This document shows, one piece after another, positions 25,652-34,025 of a stretch of DNA of 44,454 bases (its first letter is position 1; each line of letters starts with the position of its first letter). The stretch is from Firmicutes bacterium UBA4996 (GTDB lineage Bacteria > Bacillota > Limnochordia > Darwinibacteriales > Darwinibacteriaceae): assembly GCA_002396805.1 (NCBI GenBank), contig DGYW01000065.1:55700-100153 (forward strand), given 5' to 3'. Made by a program: the position numbers and the translations under genes. The notes beneath the pieces were generated by a model that saw only the letters and a list, made by a program, of their open reading frames with translations, had not been told where the DNA came from and made no database searches.

Positions 25652-26656
25652 TTATTGTTTCGCTGTACCAAACAAGGCCGCGGCAAAGACGCTAGGATCA
25701 AAATCCTGGAGATCTTCATACTGTTCCCCCACCCCAACGAGTTTCACCGCTAAATCTAATTCGTTGGCCAAGGCCAAGACTATGCCACCCTTGGCTGTTC
25801 CATCCAGCTTTGTAAGGGCAATACCAGTGAGCGGGACTGCTTCTTTAAAGATCTTGCCTTGGGAAAGCGCATTTTGCCCTGTTGTAGCATCAACCACTAG
25901 GAGAATCTCATCCAAATCTCGACCTAACTCTCTGGTGACCACACGATGGACCTTAGATAACTCAGACATGAGATTTACTTTTGTCTGCAAACGTCCCGCC
26001 GTATCTAAGATTAAAACATCGCTACCGCGTGCTTTAGCCGCATTGATGGCATCATAAGCCACAGCTGCAGGATCCGCCCCTTCTTGGTGAGCAATTACCT
26101 CCACACCCACGCGATTGCCCCAAACTTGAAGTTGTTCAATGGCACCGGCCCTAAAAGTGTCTCCAGCTGCCAAGAGCACCTTGGCATTCTCTTGTTTAAA
26201 GCGGTAAGCAAGCTTGCCAATTGTGGTGGTCTTTCCCGCACCGTTAACACCGACCACCATGATCACATAGGGCTTTTCTGTTGGCGTCCGCAATGGACTA
26301 GCATTTTTCTGAAGAAGGTCTACAATCTCTTCAACAAGCACCGCTTGGAGCTCCTCTGCTTCAGTGATTTTCTCAGCGCGGGCCCGTTCCCGGAGTTGAT
26401 CAACTAAAAACAGGGATGTGTGTACACCACAATCGGCTTGAATCAGAATTTCCTCCAACTCCTCGAAAAGCTCCTCATCCACTTTCCGTCCAGTCATGAT
26501 CCTTTCAACTTGATGAACAAAGCTTTGTTTGGTCTTTTCCAAGCCCGAGACTAACTTCTGAAAAAAACCCTGTTCCTTCTGTTCTTCAACTATCTGTTCT
26601 TCAACTGGCGGAGTATTATCTTTTGCTCCAAACATCTTTTTCCAAAACAAATCCAT
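25652..26656 (-). CDS. ftsY: Signal recognition particle receptor FtsY
   Basis: A 334-residue SRP GTPase that receives SRP-ribosome complexes at the membrane. Motifs GVNGAGKTT (136-144), DTAGR (218-222) and TKLDG (282-286) are intact. The N-terminal A region is short and acidic (PPVEEQIVEEQKEQG), so membrane contact may rely on the NG domain. It follows smc by 8 bp; smc-ftsY pairing is standard. AAGGAGG precedes the ATG. Confidence 0.97.
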   Translation of the reverse strand: MDLFWKKMFGAKDNTPPVEEQIVEEQKEQGFFQKLVSGLEKTKQSFVHQVERIMTGRKVDEELFEELEEILIQADCGVHTSLFLVDQLRERARAEKITEAEELQAVLVEEIVDLLQKNASPLRTPTEKPYVIMVVGVNGAGKTTTIGKLAYRFKQENAKVLLAAGDTFRAGAIEQLQVWGNRVGVEVIAHQEGADPAAVAYDAINAAKARGSDVLILDTAGRLQTKVNLMSELSKVHRVVTRELGRDLDEILLVVDATTGQNALSQGKIFKEAVPLTGIALTKLDGTAKGGIVLALANELDLAVKLVGVGEQYEDLQDFDPSVFAAALFGTAKQ

Positions 26657-26664
26657 TTACCTCC

Positions 26665-29600
26665 TTAGGTTAGGGCAACCGAAATTATCTGAGAAATCGC
26701 GTCCTCACCCATGGTCACACCATATAGAGTGTTCGAACCTTCCATGGTCTTAGGACGATGAGTGATCACCAAAAACTGAGTGTCCTTGGCAAATTCCTCC
26801 ATTAGATCTGTAAAACGCTCCAGATTGCTTTCGTCAAGGGCAGCATCAATTTCGTCTAAGATACAGAAGGGTGTTGGCTTGACTTTGCGAATTGCGAACA
26901 GTAAAGCAATGGCAGTCAAAGCCCGCTCCCCACCAGAAAGCAACAATAGGTTTTGGAGCTTCTTTCCAGGGGGACGGGCCATCACTTCAATCCCTGTTGT
27001 TAAAATGGAATCAGGATCAGTCAAAACTAGATCAGCCTTGCCACCATTGAATAGTTGGGAAAAGAGAGTCTGAAACTCCGTTTGTACCTGCGTAAAGGTA
27101 TCCCATAGACGGGTGCGACACAACTTGTCCATTTCGTTAATTACATCCTGAAGACTATCTCTAGCCTCATTCAAATCATCAAGTTGAGTGCGCAAGAATT
27201 CACAGCGTTCCTGAACCCGCTCATATTCTTGGGTGGCCCCGGGATTGACCAACCCCAGGTCTTTGATTTGGCCGCGTAAATCCTCAATTGCACGCTTGAG
27301 AGCACTCTCTGATCTTGTTACCTCCCGGTTGAGCACCGTTTCTAGACTGAGCTCCCGCTCCGCAAGGGCTTCCAAAATCTGCTCTTGTTCTTGCTCCAAT
27401 TGATTTAGCTCCACTTCCCCTTTATAGAGGGCACGCTCTCGTTGAAGTTGCTCTTTTTGTGCCTGGCTCAATTCGGCATTCACTGTCGCTCCCTCAGACT
27501 GTGCCTTCTGTCTTTGAGCCCGTTTGGTAGTAAGGGAGTCCTCGAGGTTTGCTTGAGTAATCTTTCGCAATTCATTAGCAGCACGGGTCTGTTCAATAAT
27601 CTGTTTAAACTCGGTTTTTTCTTGACCCAAGCGTTCTTGCTCAACTTCCGCCTCTCGATACACCTGGGCGCTACTTTTCTTCCGTTGCTCCAGATTATTG
27701 ATCTGTTGACGAATGGCCTCTAGATTGCCCTTCAACTCAGCTAAGTGTACCTGCTCCTTAGTCTGGCGTTTGGCAGCCTGTTCCATGCTTTCTCCTAGCA
27801 CAGCAAGGTGTTGCTCTCTTAAGTTAATTTCCTCGCGCCGTGCTCCCTCTTCAGCCTCTAGTTCTACAACTTCGGTAGCGGCCAATTCTCCTTCGGTACC
27901 CAGACTATCTAAGAGGAGCTCCAATTCGGAAATTTTTTCTTGGAGCTGCCCTAGCGCCCCTTCCAAAGCTTGGCGATCTCGCAAGGTCTGACTTTGACTT
28001 TGCCCATTACTTTGCAGTTGGAACTGAGTTTGAACCATGGCCCCTTGAAGTTCTTCTAAATATAGCTCAACTCGGGAAAGGCGTTGCTCAACATCGTTCT
28101 CGCGCGACTGTTCCTCCTCAAGTTTTCCACCAAGATCCGTCAGCTTTGCAGCTAACTCTTCCAATTCCGCCTTCCGAGCCAATAGACCTGAGGTACGATT
28201 ATTCAGACTGCCTCCTGTCATGGCCCCACTTGGAAAGACCACAGAACCATCCCTAGTAACAATTCGAGAAAAATAGCTCAAGCTCCGCTTCAAGCTCAAA
28301 GCGCAATCTAGATCTTCTGTGATAATCACCCGGCCTAGTAAAGATGCAATAACTGGCCGAAAACGTTCAGGGTACTCCAGAAGATCCAACCCAGTACCCA
28401 ATACGCCAGGTTGGCTCAAAAGATGGCGATCCTTTGCTGCCAATTCTGAGCCCCGTACACTATCTAGTGGTAAGAAGGTTACGCGACCTCCTTGTACCTC
28501 TTGCAACCACTTAATAAGTCTTTTTGCATCTCCCTCGTTAGCGGTAATGACATTTTGTAACGCGGAGCCCAAGGCCACTTCGAACGCAGTCTCTAAACCA
28601 GCGGGTACCTTAATGACTTCCGCAACGGTTCCAAGTACTAGAGATGACAGTTGGGGGTTCTGCATGAGACGTCTAACCCCTAGTCCATATCCTTCATACC
28701 CGGACTCTAATTCTTGCAAGGTCTTCAGCCGTGCTGCAACTTGAGTACTAAGGGCCTCTAGACGACGAATTTCGCCCTTGGTTTTACCTAGAGCTGTCTT
28801 TCCTTGCTCTAACTCACCTTCGAAAGCACGTTGCTCTTCCTTGTTGTTAACAAGCTCTTGTTGGAGCTTAGCTTCTGCTTCCTTTAATTCTGCCAATTGT
28901 TGGCTAAGGACATCAATTCTCTCATGAATAGCAACTATTTCTTCTCGATTTGCGTCTAATTGAGACTTGAGACCTTTTTCCCGTTCTTTGAAACTTCTTT
29001 GAAAGTTTCGGCGATCGGCTAACTCACGAACAAAATCAAAAAAACCATCCTTAAGGTCATTAATTTGTACCTGAGTCAAGCGATGTTGTTCCTGAAAACT
29101 CGCCAACTCTTGTTGGGCCTGGCTAATCACTTCTTCTTGCTGGCCAACTCGATTAAGCAATTCAGTGAACTGAACCTGCACAGCCTGTTCTTGGTCAGCC
29201 AAAAGGGCCAACTCTTCGCGTTTCTCAGCTAACAGAATAACCAACTGCTCACTACGGGACTCGTGGTTTTTTAGACGGTCCTCATAAAGTTCGATTGTAT
29301 GTAATCCGTCGTTATAGGCTTCAGCTGCAGCAAATAGGTCCCTTTGCTCCTGCTCAATTTGGGTCTCTAAAGCAAGAGTTAAGGATTCGAGCTCCATTTT
29401 CTTCTCTTCAAGTTCTTGACATCGCCGATTCCATTCGGCAAAATCTCTTTGGGTTTGCTCTTGATTTGCTTGGACCTGTCCCAGCTTCTTTTCCAGTTTT
29501 GCCCAGTTTATCGAAGAATAGTCTAATTCAGCTTCCTGAAGTTGATCCGCTAAGTTGAGATACAACCTGGCCTGTTCAGCCTGTTCGCTTAAAGTCCCCA

Positions 29601-30204
29601 ACTGCCCTTCCAATTCATGAAGGATATCAGAGACTCTGAGCAAGTCAATGGCCGTTTCTTCTAGTTTGCTTAAGGCCTGCTCCTTACGTTGTCGGTACTT
29701 AATAATTCCTGCAGTCTCTTCTAACAAGACCCGTCTATCTTCGGAGCGCACGCTTAAAACCGCCTCAATTTGACCTTGTCCAATAATGGCGTAGCCTTCA
29801 CGACCTAAACCAGTATCGGTAAACAGGTCATGAATGTCTCTGAGACGGCAACTTTGCTTATTAATGAAAAACTCGCTGTCCCCCGAACGGTAGACACGTC
29901 GAGTCACGGTTACTTCTGAGTAGTCTAGGGGTAAGAACCCTTGAGAATTATCCAATGTTAGCTGTACTTCAGCCATTCCTAGGGGTCGCTTGCCATCGGA
30001 GCCGGCAAATATGACATCTTCCATTCTCTGACCCCGTAGGCTTTTGGCACTCTGTTCTCCTAAAACCCAGCGTACAGCATCGGATATATTGCTTTTCCCA
30101 CTTCCATTCGGTCCCACAATGGCCGTAATGCCATCCCCAAATTCGAGACAGACTGGACGGGCGAATGACTTAAATCCTTGTATTTCTAGGCGTTTAAGGC
30201 GCAT
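26665..30204 (-). CDS. smc: Chromosome partition protein Smc
   Basis: A 1179-residue SMC protein, which with ScpA and ScpB organises and separates chromosomes. The head is built from an N-terminal Walker A (GPNGSGKSNI, 31-40) and C-terminal signature LLLSGGERALTAIALL and Walker B FCILDEIDAALDESN. Long Glu/Gln-rich coiled coils flank a hinge at about residues 500-660 (GYEGYGLGVRRLMQ through PSGAMTGGSLNNR). Length is normal. GGAGG lies six bases before the ATG. Confidence 0.98.
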   Translation of the reverse strand: MRLKRLEIQGFKSFARPVCLEFGDGITAIVGPNGSGKSNISDAVRWVLGEQSAKSLRGQRMEDVIFAGSDGKRPLGMAEVQLTLDNSQGFLPLDYSEVTVTRRVYRSGDSEFFINKQSCRLRDIHDLFTDTGLGREGYAIIGQGQIEAVLSVRSEDRRVLLEETAGIIKYRQRKEQALSKLEETAIDLLRVSDILHELEGQLGTLSEQAEQARLYLNLADQLQEAELDYSSINWAKLEKKLGQVQANQEQTQRDFAEWNRRCQELEEKKMELESLTLALETQIEQEQRDLFAAAEAYNDGLHTIELYEDRLKNHESRSEQLVILLAEKREELALLADQEQAVQVQFTELLNRVGQQEEVISQAQQELASFQEQHRLTQVQINDLKDGFFDFVRELADRRNFQRSFKEREKGLKSQLDANREEIVAIHERIDVLSQQLAELKEAEAKLQQELVNNKEEQRAFEGELEQGKTALGKTKGEIRRLEALSTQVAARLKTLQELESGYEGYGLGVRRLMQNPQLSSLVLGTVAEVIKVPAGLETAFEVALGSALQNVITANEGDAKRLIKWLQEVQGGRVTFLPLDSVRGSELAAKDRHLLSQPGVLGTGLDLLEYPERFRPVIASLLGRVIITEDLDCALSLKRSLSYFSRIVTRDGSVVFPSGAMTGGSLNNRTSGLLARKAELEELAAKLTDLGGKLEEEQSRENDVEQRLSRVELYLEELQGAMVQTQFQLQSNGQSQSQTLRDRQALEGALGQLQEKISELELLLDSLGTEGELAATEVVELEAEEGARREEINLREQHLAVLGESMEQAAKRQTKEQVHLAELKGNLEAIRQQINNLEQRKKSSAQVYREAEVEQERLGQEKTEFKQIIEQTRAANELRKITQANLEDSLTTKRAQRQKAQSEGATVNAELSQAQKEQLQRERALYKGEVELNQLEQEQEQILEALAERELSLETVLNREVTRSESALKRAIEDLRGQIKDLGLVNPGATQEYERVQERCEFLRTQLDDLNEARDSLQDVINEMDKLCRTRLWDTFTQVQTEFQTLFSQLFNGGKADLVLTDPDSILTTGIEVMARPPGKKLQNLLLLSGGERALTAIALLFAIRKVKPTPFCILDEIDAALDESNLERFTDLMEEFAKDTQFLVITHRPKTMEGSNTLYGVTMGEDAISQIISVALT

Positions 30205-30236
30205 AGTATTCCTCCAGGCATGTACATTCCTTGTTT

Positions 30237-30245
30237 ATTGTACCA
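30237..30245 (-). promoter_or_regulatory. Possible extended -10 promoter of smc-ftsY
   Basis: Minus-strand TGGTACAAT contains a TACAAT -10 (five of six) with the TG of an extended -10; no good -35 is seen. A palindrome ATGTACAT (30220-30227) lies between it and the smc ribosome binding site. It falls in the 82-bp gap between the sigma factor gene and smc. Confidence 0.35.
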
Positions 30246-30286
30246 CACCTCTCGGAAAAAAAGAACCATTAGCCCTTCCAAAACCC

Positions 30287-30979
30287 CTAGCGGCCGGAGT
30301 AAACGTCGAGATATAAGTCTTTGCGCTTTCGCACGTTAGTAGGCACTTGAGGACTTAAAAGAGATCCATGTTCCTCTAACAGTCTCCGTAATTTGGTCTT
30401 CACCCGAGTGCGAGCGTTATCGATCACCTTAAGACCCACACCCATCTCTTCATCGATCTCACTGGCCGAATAGCCCTGCAACAGGCGAGTCATAACCGCA
30501 TATTCTAAGAGCGAAAGGTGATTACGCAAAACCTCACCTAAGACTTCATCAACGTATTTCTCTTCTAATACTGTCTCTGGATCAAACTGATGCAGTCCAC
30601 TCGCCACAAAATCCATTACCGCCCTACTTTCATCCATACCAACTGGAGCTTGTAACGAAGTAGCTTCATTAAGTAAACGATGCTTATTCCCAGTTGTCTG
30701 TTTGATCACATTATAAACTCGCCGAATAATGCAAATATAGGCAAAAGAACTAAACTTCACATCATATTGTTCAGGCTTGTATTCTTCAATGGCGCTCAGC
30801 AACCCAATTAGGCCCTCCTGCAGCAAATCCTCAAAATCCAAAAAACTCGAATAGTAATTTCGAATAATGTATTTCACCATGGGCACGTATTTGACCACTA
30901 GTTCTTCCCTAGCTTCTTCTTCACCCCCGCGAATCCGCTGAACTAGTTCCAGATCAATGGCTTGATTGTTCTCACCCAT
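30287..30979 (-). CDS. SigH-like RNA polymerase sigma factor
   Basis: A 230-residue sigma-70-family protein with regions 2 and 4 and no region 3, like Bacillus SigH. Region 2 includes FLDFEDLLQEGLIGLLSAI (about 46-64) and KFSSFAYICIIRRVYNVIK (75-93); region 4 (about 160-205) ends in the SigH-like VIDNARTRVKTKLRRLL. About 25 residues follow region 4. The ATG at 30977-30979 has GGGGG seven bases upstream; an ATG ten codons earlier has no ribosome binding site. It lies between smc and rnc, genes that are normally adjacent, and is divergent from an S24-fold regulator. It might be SigH itself relocated, or a paralogue. Confidence 0.8.
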   Translation of the reverse strand: MGENNQAIDLELVQRIRGGEEEAREELVVKYVPMVKYIIRNYYSSFLDFEDLLQEGLIGLLSAIEEYKPEQYDVKFSSFAYICIIRRVYNVIKQTTGNKHRLLNEATSLQAPVGMDESRAVMDFVASGLHQFDPETVLEEKYVDEVLGEVLRNHLSLLEYAVMTRLLQGYSASEIDEEMGVGLKVIDNARTRVKTKLRRLLEEHGSLLSPQVPTNVRKRKDLYLDVYSGR

Positions 30980-31099
30980 TGCTCTGCCCCCTTCCGTTGT
31001 CCAGGCCATCTAGTCCATATATATGCAAGAACTAGACAACTATTCCTGAGGGGATTCAGCTTCGTTTTTACATGTTTTATGGATGAAAAGGAGTTTGCG

Positions 31100-31114
31100 T
31101 CCGCACGGGGCGGA
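31100..31114. promoter_or_regulatory. GC-rich palindrome in the sigma/S24-like divergent region
   Basis: TCCGC and GCGGA flank five bases (ACGGG) in a region otherwise rich in A and T, between the divergent sigma factor and regulator genes. A second inverted repeat, GTAAA/TTTAC, follows at about 31132-31145. Either could be an operator. I see no convincing consensus promoter for either gene in this roughly 215-bp gap. Confidence 0.3.
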
Positions 31115-31195
31115 TTTAGACCATGGTTTATGTAAAGGTTTTTACTTTTTCCATACTGAATCTTGCAACTAAATACAACGGAAAGTGGGATTAGG

Positions 31196-31765
31196 TTGCA
31201 ATACTCAAATTATCTAACTCAAATGGCAGCACTTATCAAGCAAAATCCCAGCATTACCGTGCGGGAGCTCGCAACTGAGCTCCGCTTTGCCGACAGTAAA
31301 TCTGTCTATTATTGGCTAGAAAAGGGCAATTACAGAGGAATCAACGAATTTAAAAGGCAAATCTTAGGTGTCGAACAGCCCCACCCCAACACCTTTCAAC
31401 TAGAAATAAGGGGAGTGCAGCACTATTTAGTTGTCTTACCCGTATTGGACTGGAATCTCAAACAGAAAAACCCCGTGGGCGAATGGCACTACTTTCATAA
31501 CCATCCTCATCCACGAGGTCTCTTTGCCGTACGTGTGGGCACTACCCAATTTGCACCTTGGTTCTGCGAGGGAGATGTTCTCGTGGTATCCGAGAGTGTT
31601 CCTCGTGAAAAAGACACTTGGGTGCTCTTAAAGACAGCTCAGGAGTTTTTCGTTGGCAAAACCGTTAACAACACAGTTATAGATCCCATCACCCTTCGAA
31701 CTTTCCCCACGTCCTTCAAGACGGCCGGAACTATCTTAAGTCAAACCCGTCATTTGGCTCCTTAA
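31196..31765 (+). CDS. HTH regulator with a degenerate LexA/S24 peptidase-like domain
   Basis: A 189-residue protein in two parts. The N-terminal domain (about 10-58) looks like a helix-turn-helix (NPSITVRELATELRFADSKS). The C-terminal part follows the S24/LexA pattern: LPVL, then VRVGTTQFAPWFCEGDVLVV (112-131), FVGKTV and GTILSQTRHL. In active members the motif reads G-D-S-M-x-P; here it is T-T-Q-F-A-P, so the catalytic Ser is Gln118, and no Ala-Gly cleavage site is visible. Lys155 may be retained. A His-rich HNHPHP stretch (101-106) is unusual. I chose TTG 31196 because a G-rich sequence precedes it; TTG 31163 has none. Its TAA overlaps the rnc stop. Confidence 0.6.
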   Translation: MQYSNYLTQMAALIKQNPSITVRELATELRFADSKSVYYWLEKGNYRGINEFKRQILGVEQPHPNTFQLEIRGVQHYLVVLPVLDWNLKQKNPVGEWHYFHNHPHPRGLFAVRVGTTQFAPWFCEGDVLVVSESVPREKDTWVLLKTAQEFFVGKTVNNTVIDPITLRTFPTSFKTAGTILSQTRHLAP

Positions 31766-32445
31766 ATCCTTAAGAGTGCTAATGCTTGGCGGGCAGCTTC
31801 TTGTTCGGCCTCTTTTTTTGTTCCGCCACTACCCTCCCCTAGAACCTTATCCTCAAAGCGAACCTCAACCACAAAACGTTTATTATGATCAGGGCCCTCC
31901 TCTCGAATCAATTCATAAGTAGGGGGCTTTTTAGCGATCTGCTGATAGTGTTCTTGCAGAGTAGATTTTGCGTCAATAATGGACATTTGCGTAGCGTCCC
32001 ACTCAGGCAAGTGGCGTAAAATTACCTTCTGAGCAGTGACAAAATCACTATCCAGATAAACCGCACCATAAACCGCTTCTAATACGTCACACAACAGAGA
32101 ATCCCGCTCTTGAGCCTGGGAGCGCTGTTCGCCTTTACCAACTCGCAGATACTCGTTTAACTCTAGTTCCCTCGCCACTTCCGCCAAAGTTGATTCCCTC
32201 ACCAAAAGTGACCTGATCTTAGCCAATTCACCTTCTGGTAGTTTAGGAAACTTTTGGTACAAATAAGTGCTAATTGTTAACTGTAAAACAGCATCACCGA
32301 GAAATTCCATCCGTTCATTATTGTACATGGGCTGACGGGCTAAGGAGCGGTGGGTTAAGGCTAATTTTAGTAATTGTGGATCACGAAAGTCGTAACCCAA
32401 ATTGGCTTGTACAGCCCGGAGAGCTCGGGCAACTTGATTTGACAT
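31762..32445 (-). CDS. rnc: Ribonuclease III
   Basis: A 227-residue enzyme that cuts double-stranded RNA, including rRNA precursors. The signature NERMEFLGDAVL is at 43-54, followed by LLCDVLEAVYGAVYLD with the second acidic set, and a C-terminal double-stranded RNA-binding domain (STLQEHYQQIAKKPPTYEL, GSGGTKKEAEQEAARQAL). It is the last gene of the fapR-plsX-fab operon, 4 bp after fabF, and is convergent with the S24-like gene (4-bp overlap of stops). Confidence 0.97.
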   Translation of the reverse strand: MSNQVARALRAVQANLGYDFRDPQLLKLALTHRSLARQPMYNNERMEFLGDAVLQLTISTYLYQKFPKLPEGELAKIRSLLVRESTLAEVARELELNEYLRVGKGEQRSQAQERDSLLCDVLEAVYGAVYLDSDFVTAQKVILRHLPEWDATQMSIIDAKSTLQEHYQQIAKKPPTYELIREEGPDHNKRFVVEVRFEDKVLGEGSGGTKKEAEQEAARQALALLRI

Positions 32446-32449
32446 CTTG

Positions 32450-33685
32450 TTATTCCCACCTCCTTAGCACGAGGGAAGCATTGTGTCCCCCAAAACCGAA
32501 AGAATTCGAAAGGGCCACCTTCAGCTCCAACTTGCGAGATTGATTTGGCACATAATCCAAGTCACACTGCGGATCTGGATGCTCATAATTGTAGGTTCCG
32601 GGGACTATTTGATGATATAAAGCTAAAAGGCAGATCGCCGTTTCTACAGCCCCTGCTGCACCCAGGAGATGGCCAGTCAGGGACTTGGTGGAGCTAACCG
32701 CTAGTGTATAGGCATGACCTTCAAACACGTTTTTAATAGCCATGGTCTCATAAAGATCATTATACTCGGTGGAGGTACCATGTGCGTTGATATAGTCTAT
32801 ATCTTCTGGGTGTAGTCCCCCATCCAAAATAGCTTCTAACATGGCACGGCTGGCGCCTTCTCCTTCTGGTGCAGGAGTGGTTATATGATAGGCATCACCA
32901 CTAGCCCCGTAACCAACAATTTCGCCGTAAATACGTGCTCCACGTGCCAAAGCGTGCTCCAAACTTTCTAGCACTAACACCCCTGCACCTTCGCCCATGA
33001 CAAAGCCATCCCTTGTTGCGTCAAAAGGTCTTGATGCCTTCGTAGGCTGATCATTTCTTGTGGAAAGGGCTCTCGCGGAGATAAAACCGGCCAGGCCTAG
33101 GGGACAAAGGGCCGCCTCACTGCCTCCCGCTAACATTACATCAGCCTGACCGCGACTGACGATCCGAAACGCATCACCGATGGCGTGAGTTCCTGTGGCA
33201 CAAGCCGTAACCGTGCACGAATTTGGACCTTTGGCACCCGTATGAATAGCAATTTGGCCACTTGCCATATCAGGAATCATCATAGGAACAAAGAAAGGGC
33301 TGACCCGATCTGCACCCCTTTCTAGCAAAATCTGAGCTTGTTCCTGAACGGTCTCAATTCCACCAATGCCAGATCCCACCAAAACACCTACCCGGGTAGG
33401 ATCTTGAAATGGTAGTTCTAATCCCCCATCCTCAAGGGCTAACTTGGCGGCTGCCACGGCAAACTGGGCAAACCGATCCATACGTCTTGCTTCTTTACGC
33501 TCCATATATAAAGTGGGGTCAAAGTTATTAACCTCTGCGCCAATTTGCACAGGAAGATCCGAGGCGTCAAAGCGAGTTATGTTTCTAACCCCTGAAACGC
33601 CTTGCAGAAGATTCGCCCACATTTCTTCTTTTTGTCCTAAAGGAGATATTATTCCCATCCCGGTGACTACTACTCGATTCAGCAC
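32450..33685 (-). CDS. fabF: 3-oxoacyl-[acyl-carrier-protein] synthase II (FabF)
   Basis: A 411-residue condensing enzyme that elongates acyl-ACP with malonyl-ACP. The Cys-His-His triad is Cys162 (VTACATGTHA), His302 (NAHGTSTEYND) and His339 (KSLTGHLLGAAG). The start is GTG at 33683-33685, after AAGAGGTG. It is separated from acpP by a 63-bp gap holding a striking GC palindrome array. Confidence 0.97.
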   Translation of the reverse strand: MLNRVVVTGMGIISPLGQKEEMWANLLQGVSGVRNITRFDASDLPVQIGAEVNNFDPTLYMERKEARRMDRFAQFAVAAAKLALEDGGLELPFQDPTRVGVLVGSGIGGIETVQEQAQILLERGADRVSPFFVPMMIPDMASGQIAIHTGAKGPNSCTVTACATGTHAIGDAFRIVSRGQADVMLAGGSEAALCPLGLAGFISARALSTRNDQPTKASRPFDATRDGFVMGEGAGVLVLESLEHALARGARIYGEIVGYGASGDAYHITTPAPEGEGASRAMLEAILDGGLHPEDIDYINAHGTSTEYNDLYETMAIKNVFEGHAYTLAVSSTKSLTGHLLGAAGAVETAICLLALYHQIVPGTYNYEHPDPQCDLDYVPNQSRKLELKVALSNSFGFGGHNASLVLRRWE

Positions 33686-33700
33686 AACATCACCTCTTAG

Positions 33701-33742
33701 TAAAATGGGCCCCAGGGGGGCCCTTGGGCCCCAAGGGGCCCC
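33701..33742 (-). repeat. GC-only palindromic array between acpP and fabF (possible attenuator)
   Basis: From 33707 to 33742 the sequence consists almost only of G and C blocks: four copies of a GGGCCCC-like unit at a 9-10 bp period, joined by A, TT and AA. On the minus strand a 12-bp stem with one bulge can form, followed by a further GGGGCCC and then ATTTTACT. It could be a partial terminator or an RNA-processing or stability element that sets acpP above fabF. In this part of the genome nothing else has this composition. Confidence 0.55.
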
Positions 33743-33748
33743 GTAACT

Positions 33749-33979
33749 TTACAACTGCTCTGCAATATATTCTACTGCATCGCGCACAGTAGCGATTTTG
33801 CTAGCTTCTTCGTCTGTAATTTTGAGATCAAATTCTTCCTCAAAAGCCATTACTAGTTCTACAACATCTAACGAATCAGCCCCTAAGTCTTCCACGAAAG
33901 AAGCTTCAGGAGTCACCTCTCCAGCACTAATGCCTAGCTGTTCTACTACTATGGTCTTCACCTTTTCAAAAATCTTCAT
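33749..33979 (-). CDS. acpP: Acyl carrier protein
   Basis: A 76-residue acidic helical protein that carries growing fatty acyl chains. Ser36 in GADSLDVVEL is the phosphopantetheine attachment site. The ATG at 33977-33979 matches the family N terminus (MKIFEKVKTIVVEQLG) and follows GGGAG at eight bases; a GTG five codons earlier is less likely. It lies between fabG and fabF. Confidence 0.97.
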   Translation of the reverse strand: MKIFEKVKTIVVEQLGISAGEVTPEASFVEDLGADSLDVVELVMAFEEEFDLKITDEEASKIATVRDAVEYIAEQL

Positions 33980-34025
33980 ATCCAAGTCTCCCACTCCTTG
34001 GTCACCTCCTTCTACTAATAATGCT

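Noticed and set aside
28319..28744. Open frame of 141 codons on the plus strand within smc
   Set aside because: Antisense shadow of the smc hinge region; composition (Ser/Pro/Arg-rich) and lack of a ribosome binding site argue against a gene.
30980..31195. Small RNA gene or riboswitch in the gap between the sigma factor and the S24-like gene
   Set aside because: Only short palindromes are visible; there is no terminator or recognisable conserved fold.
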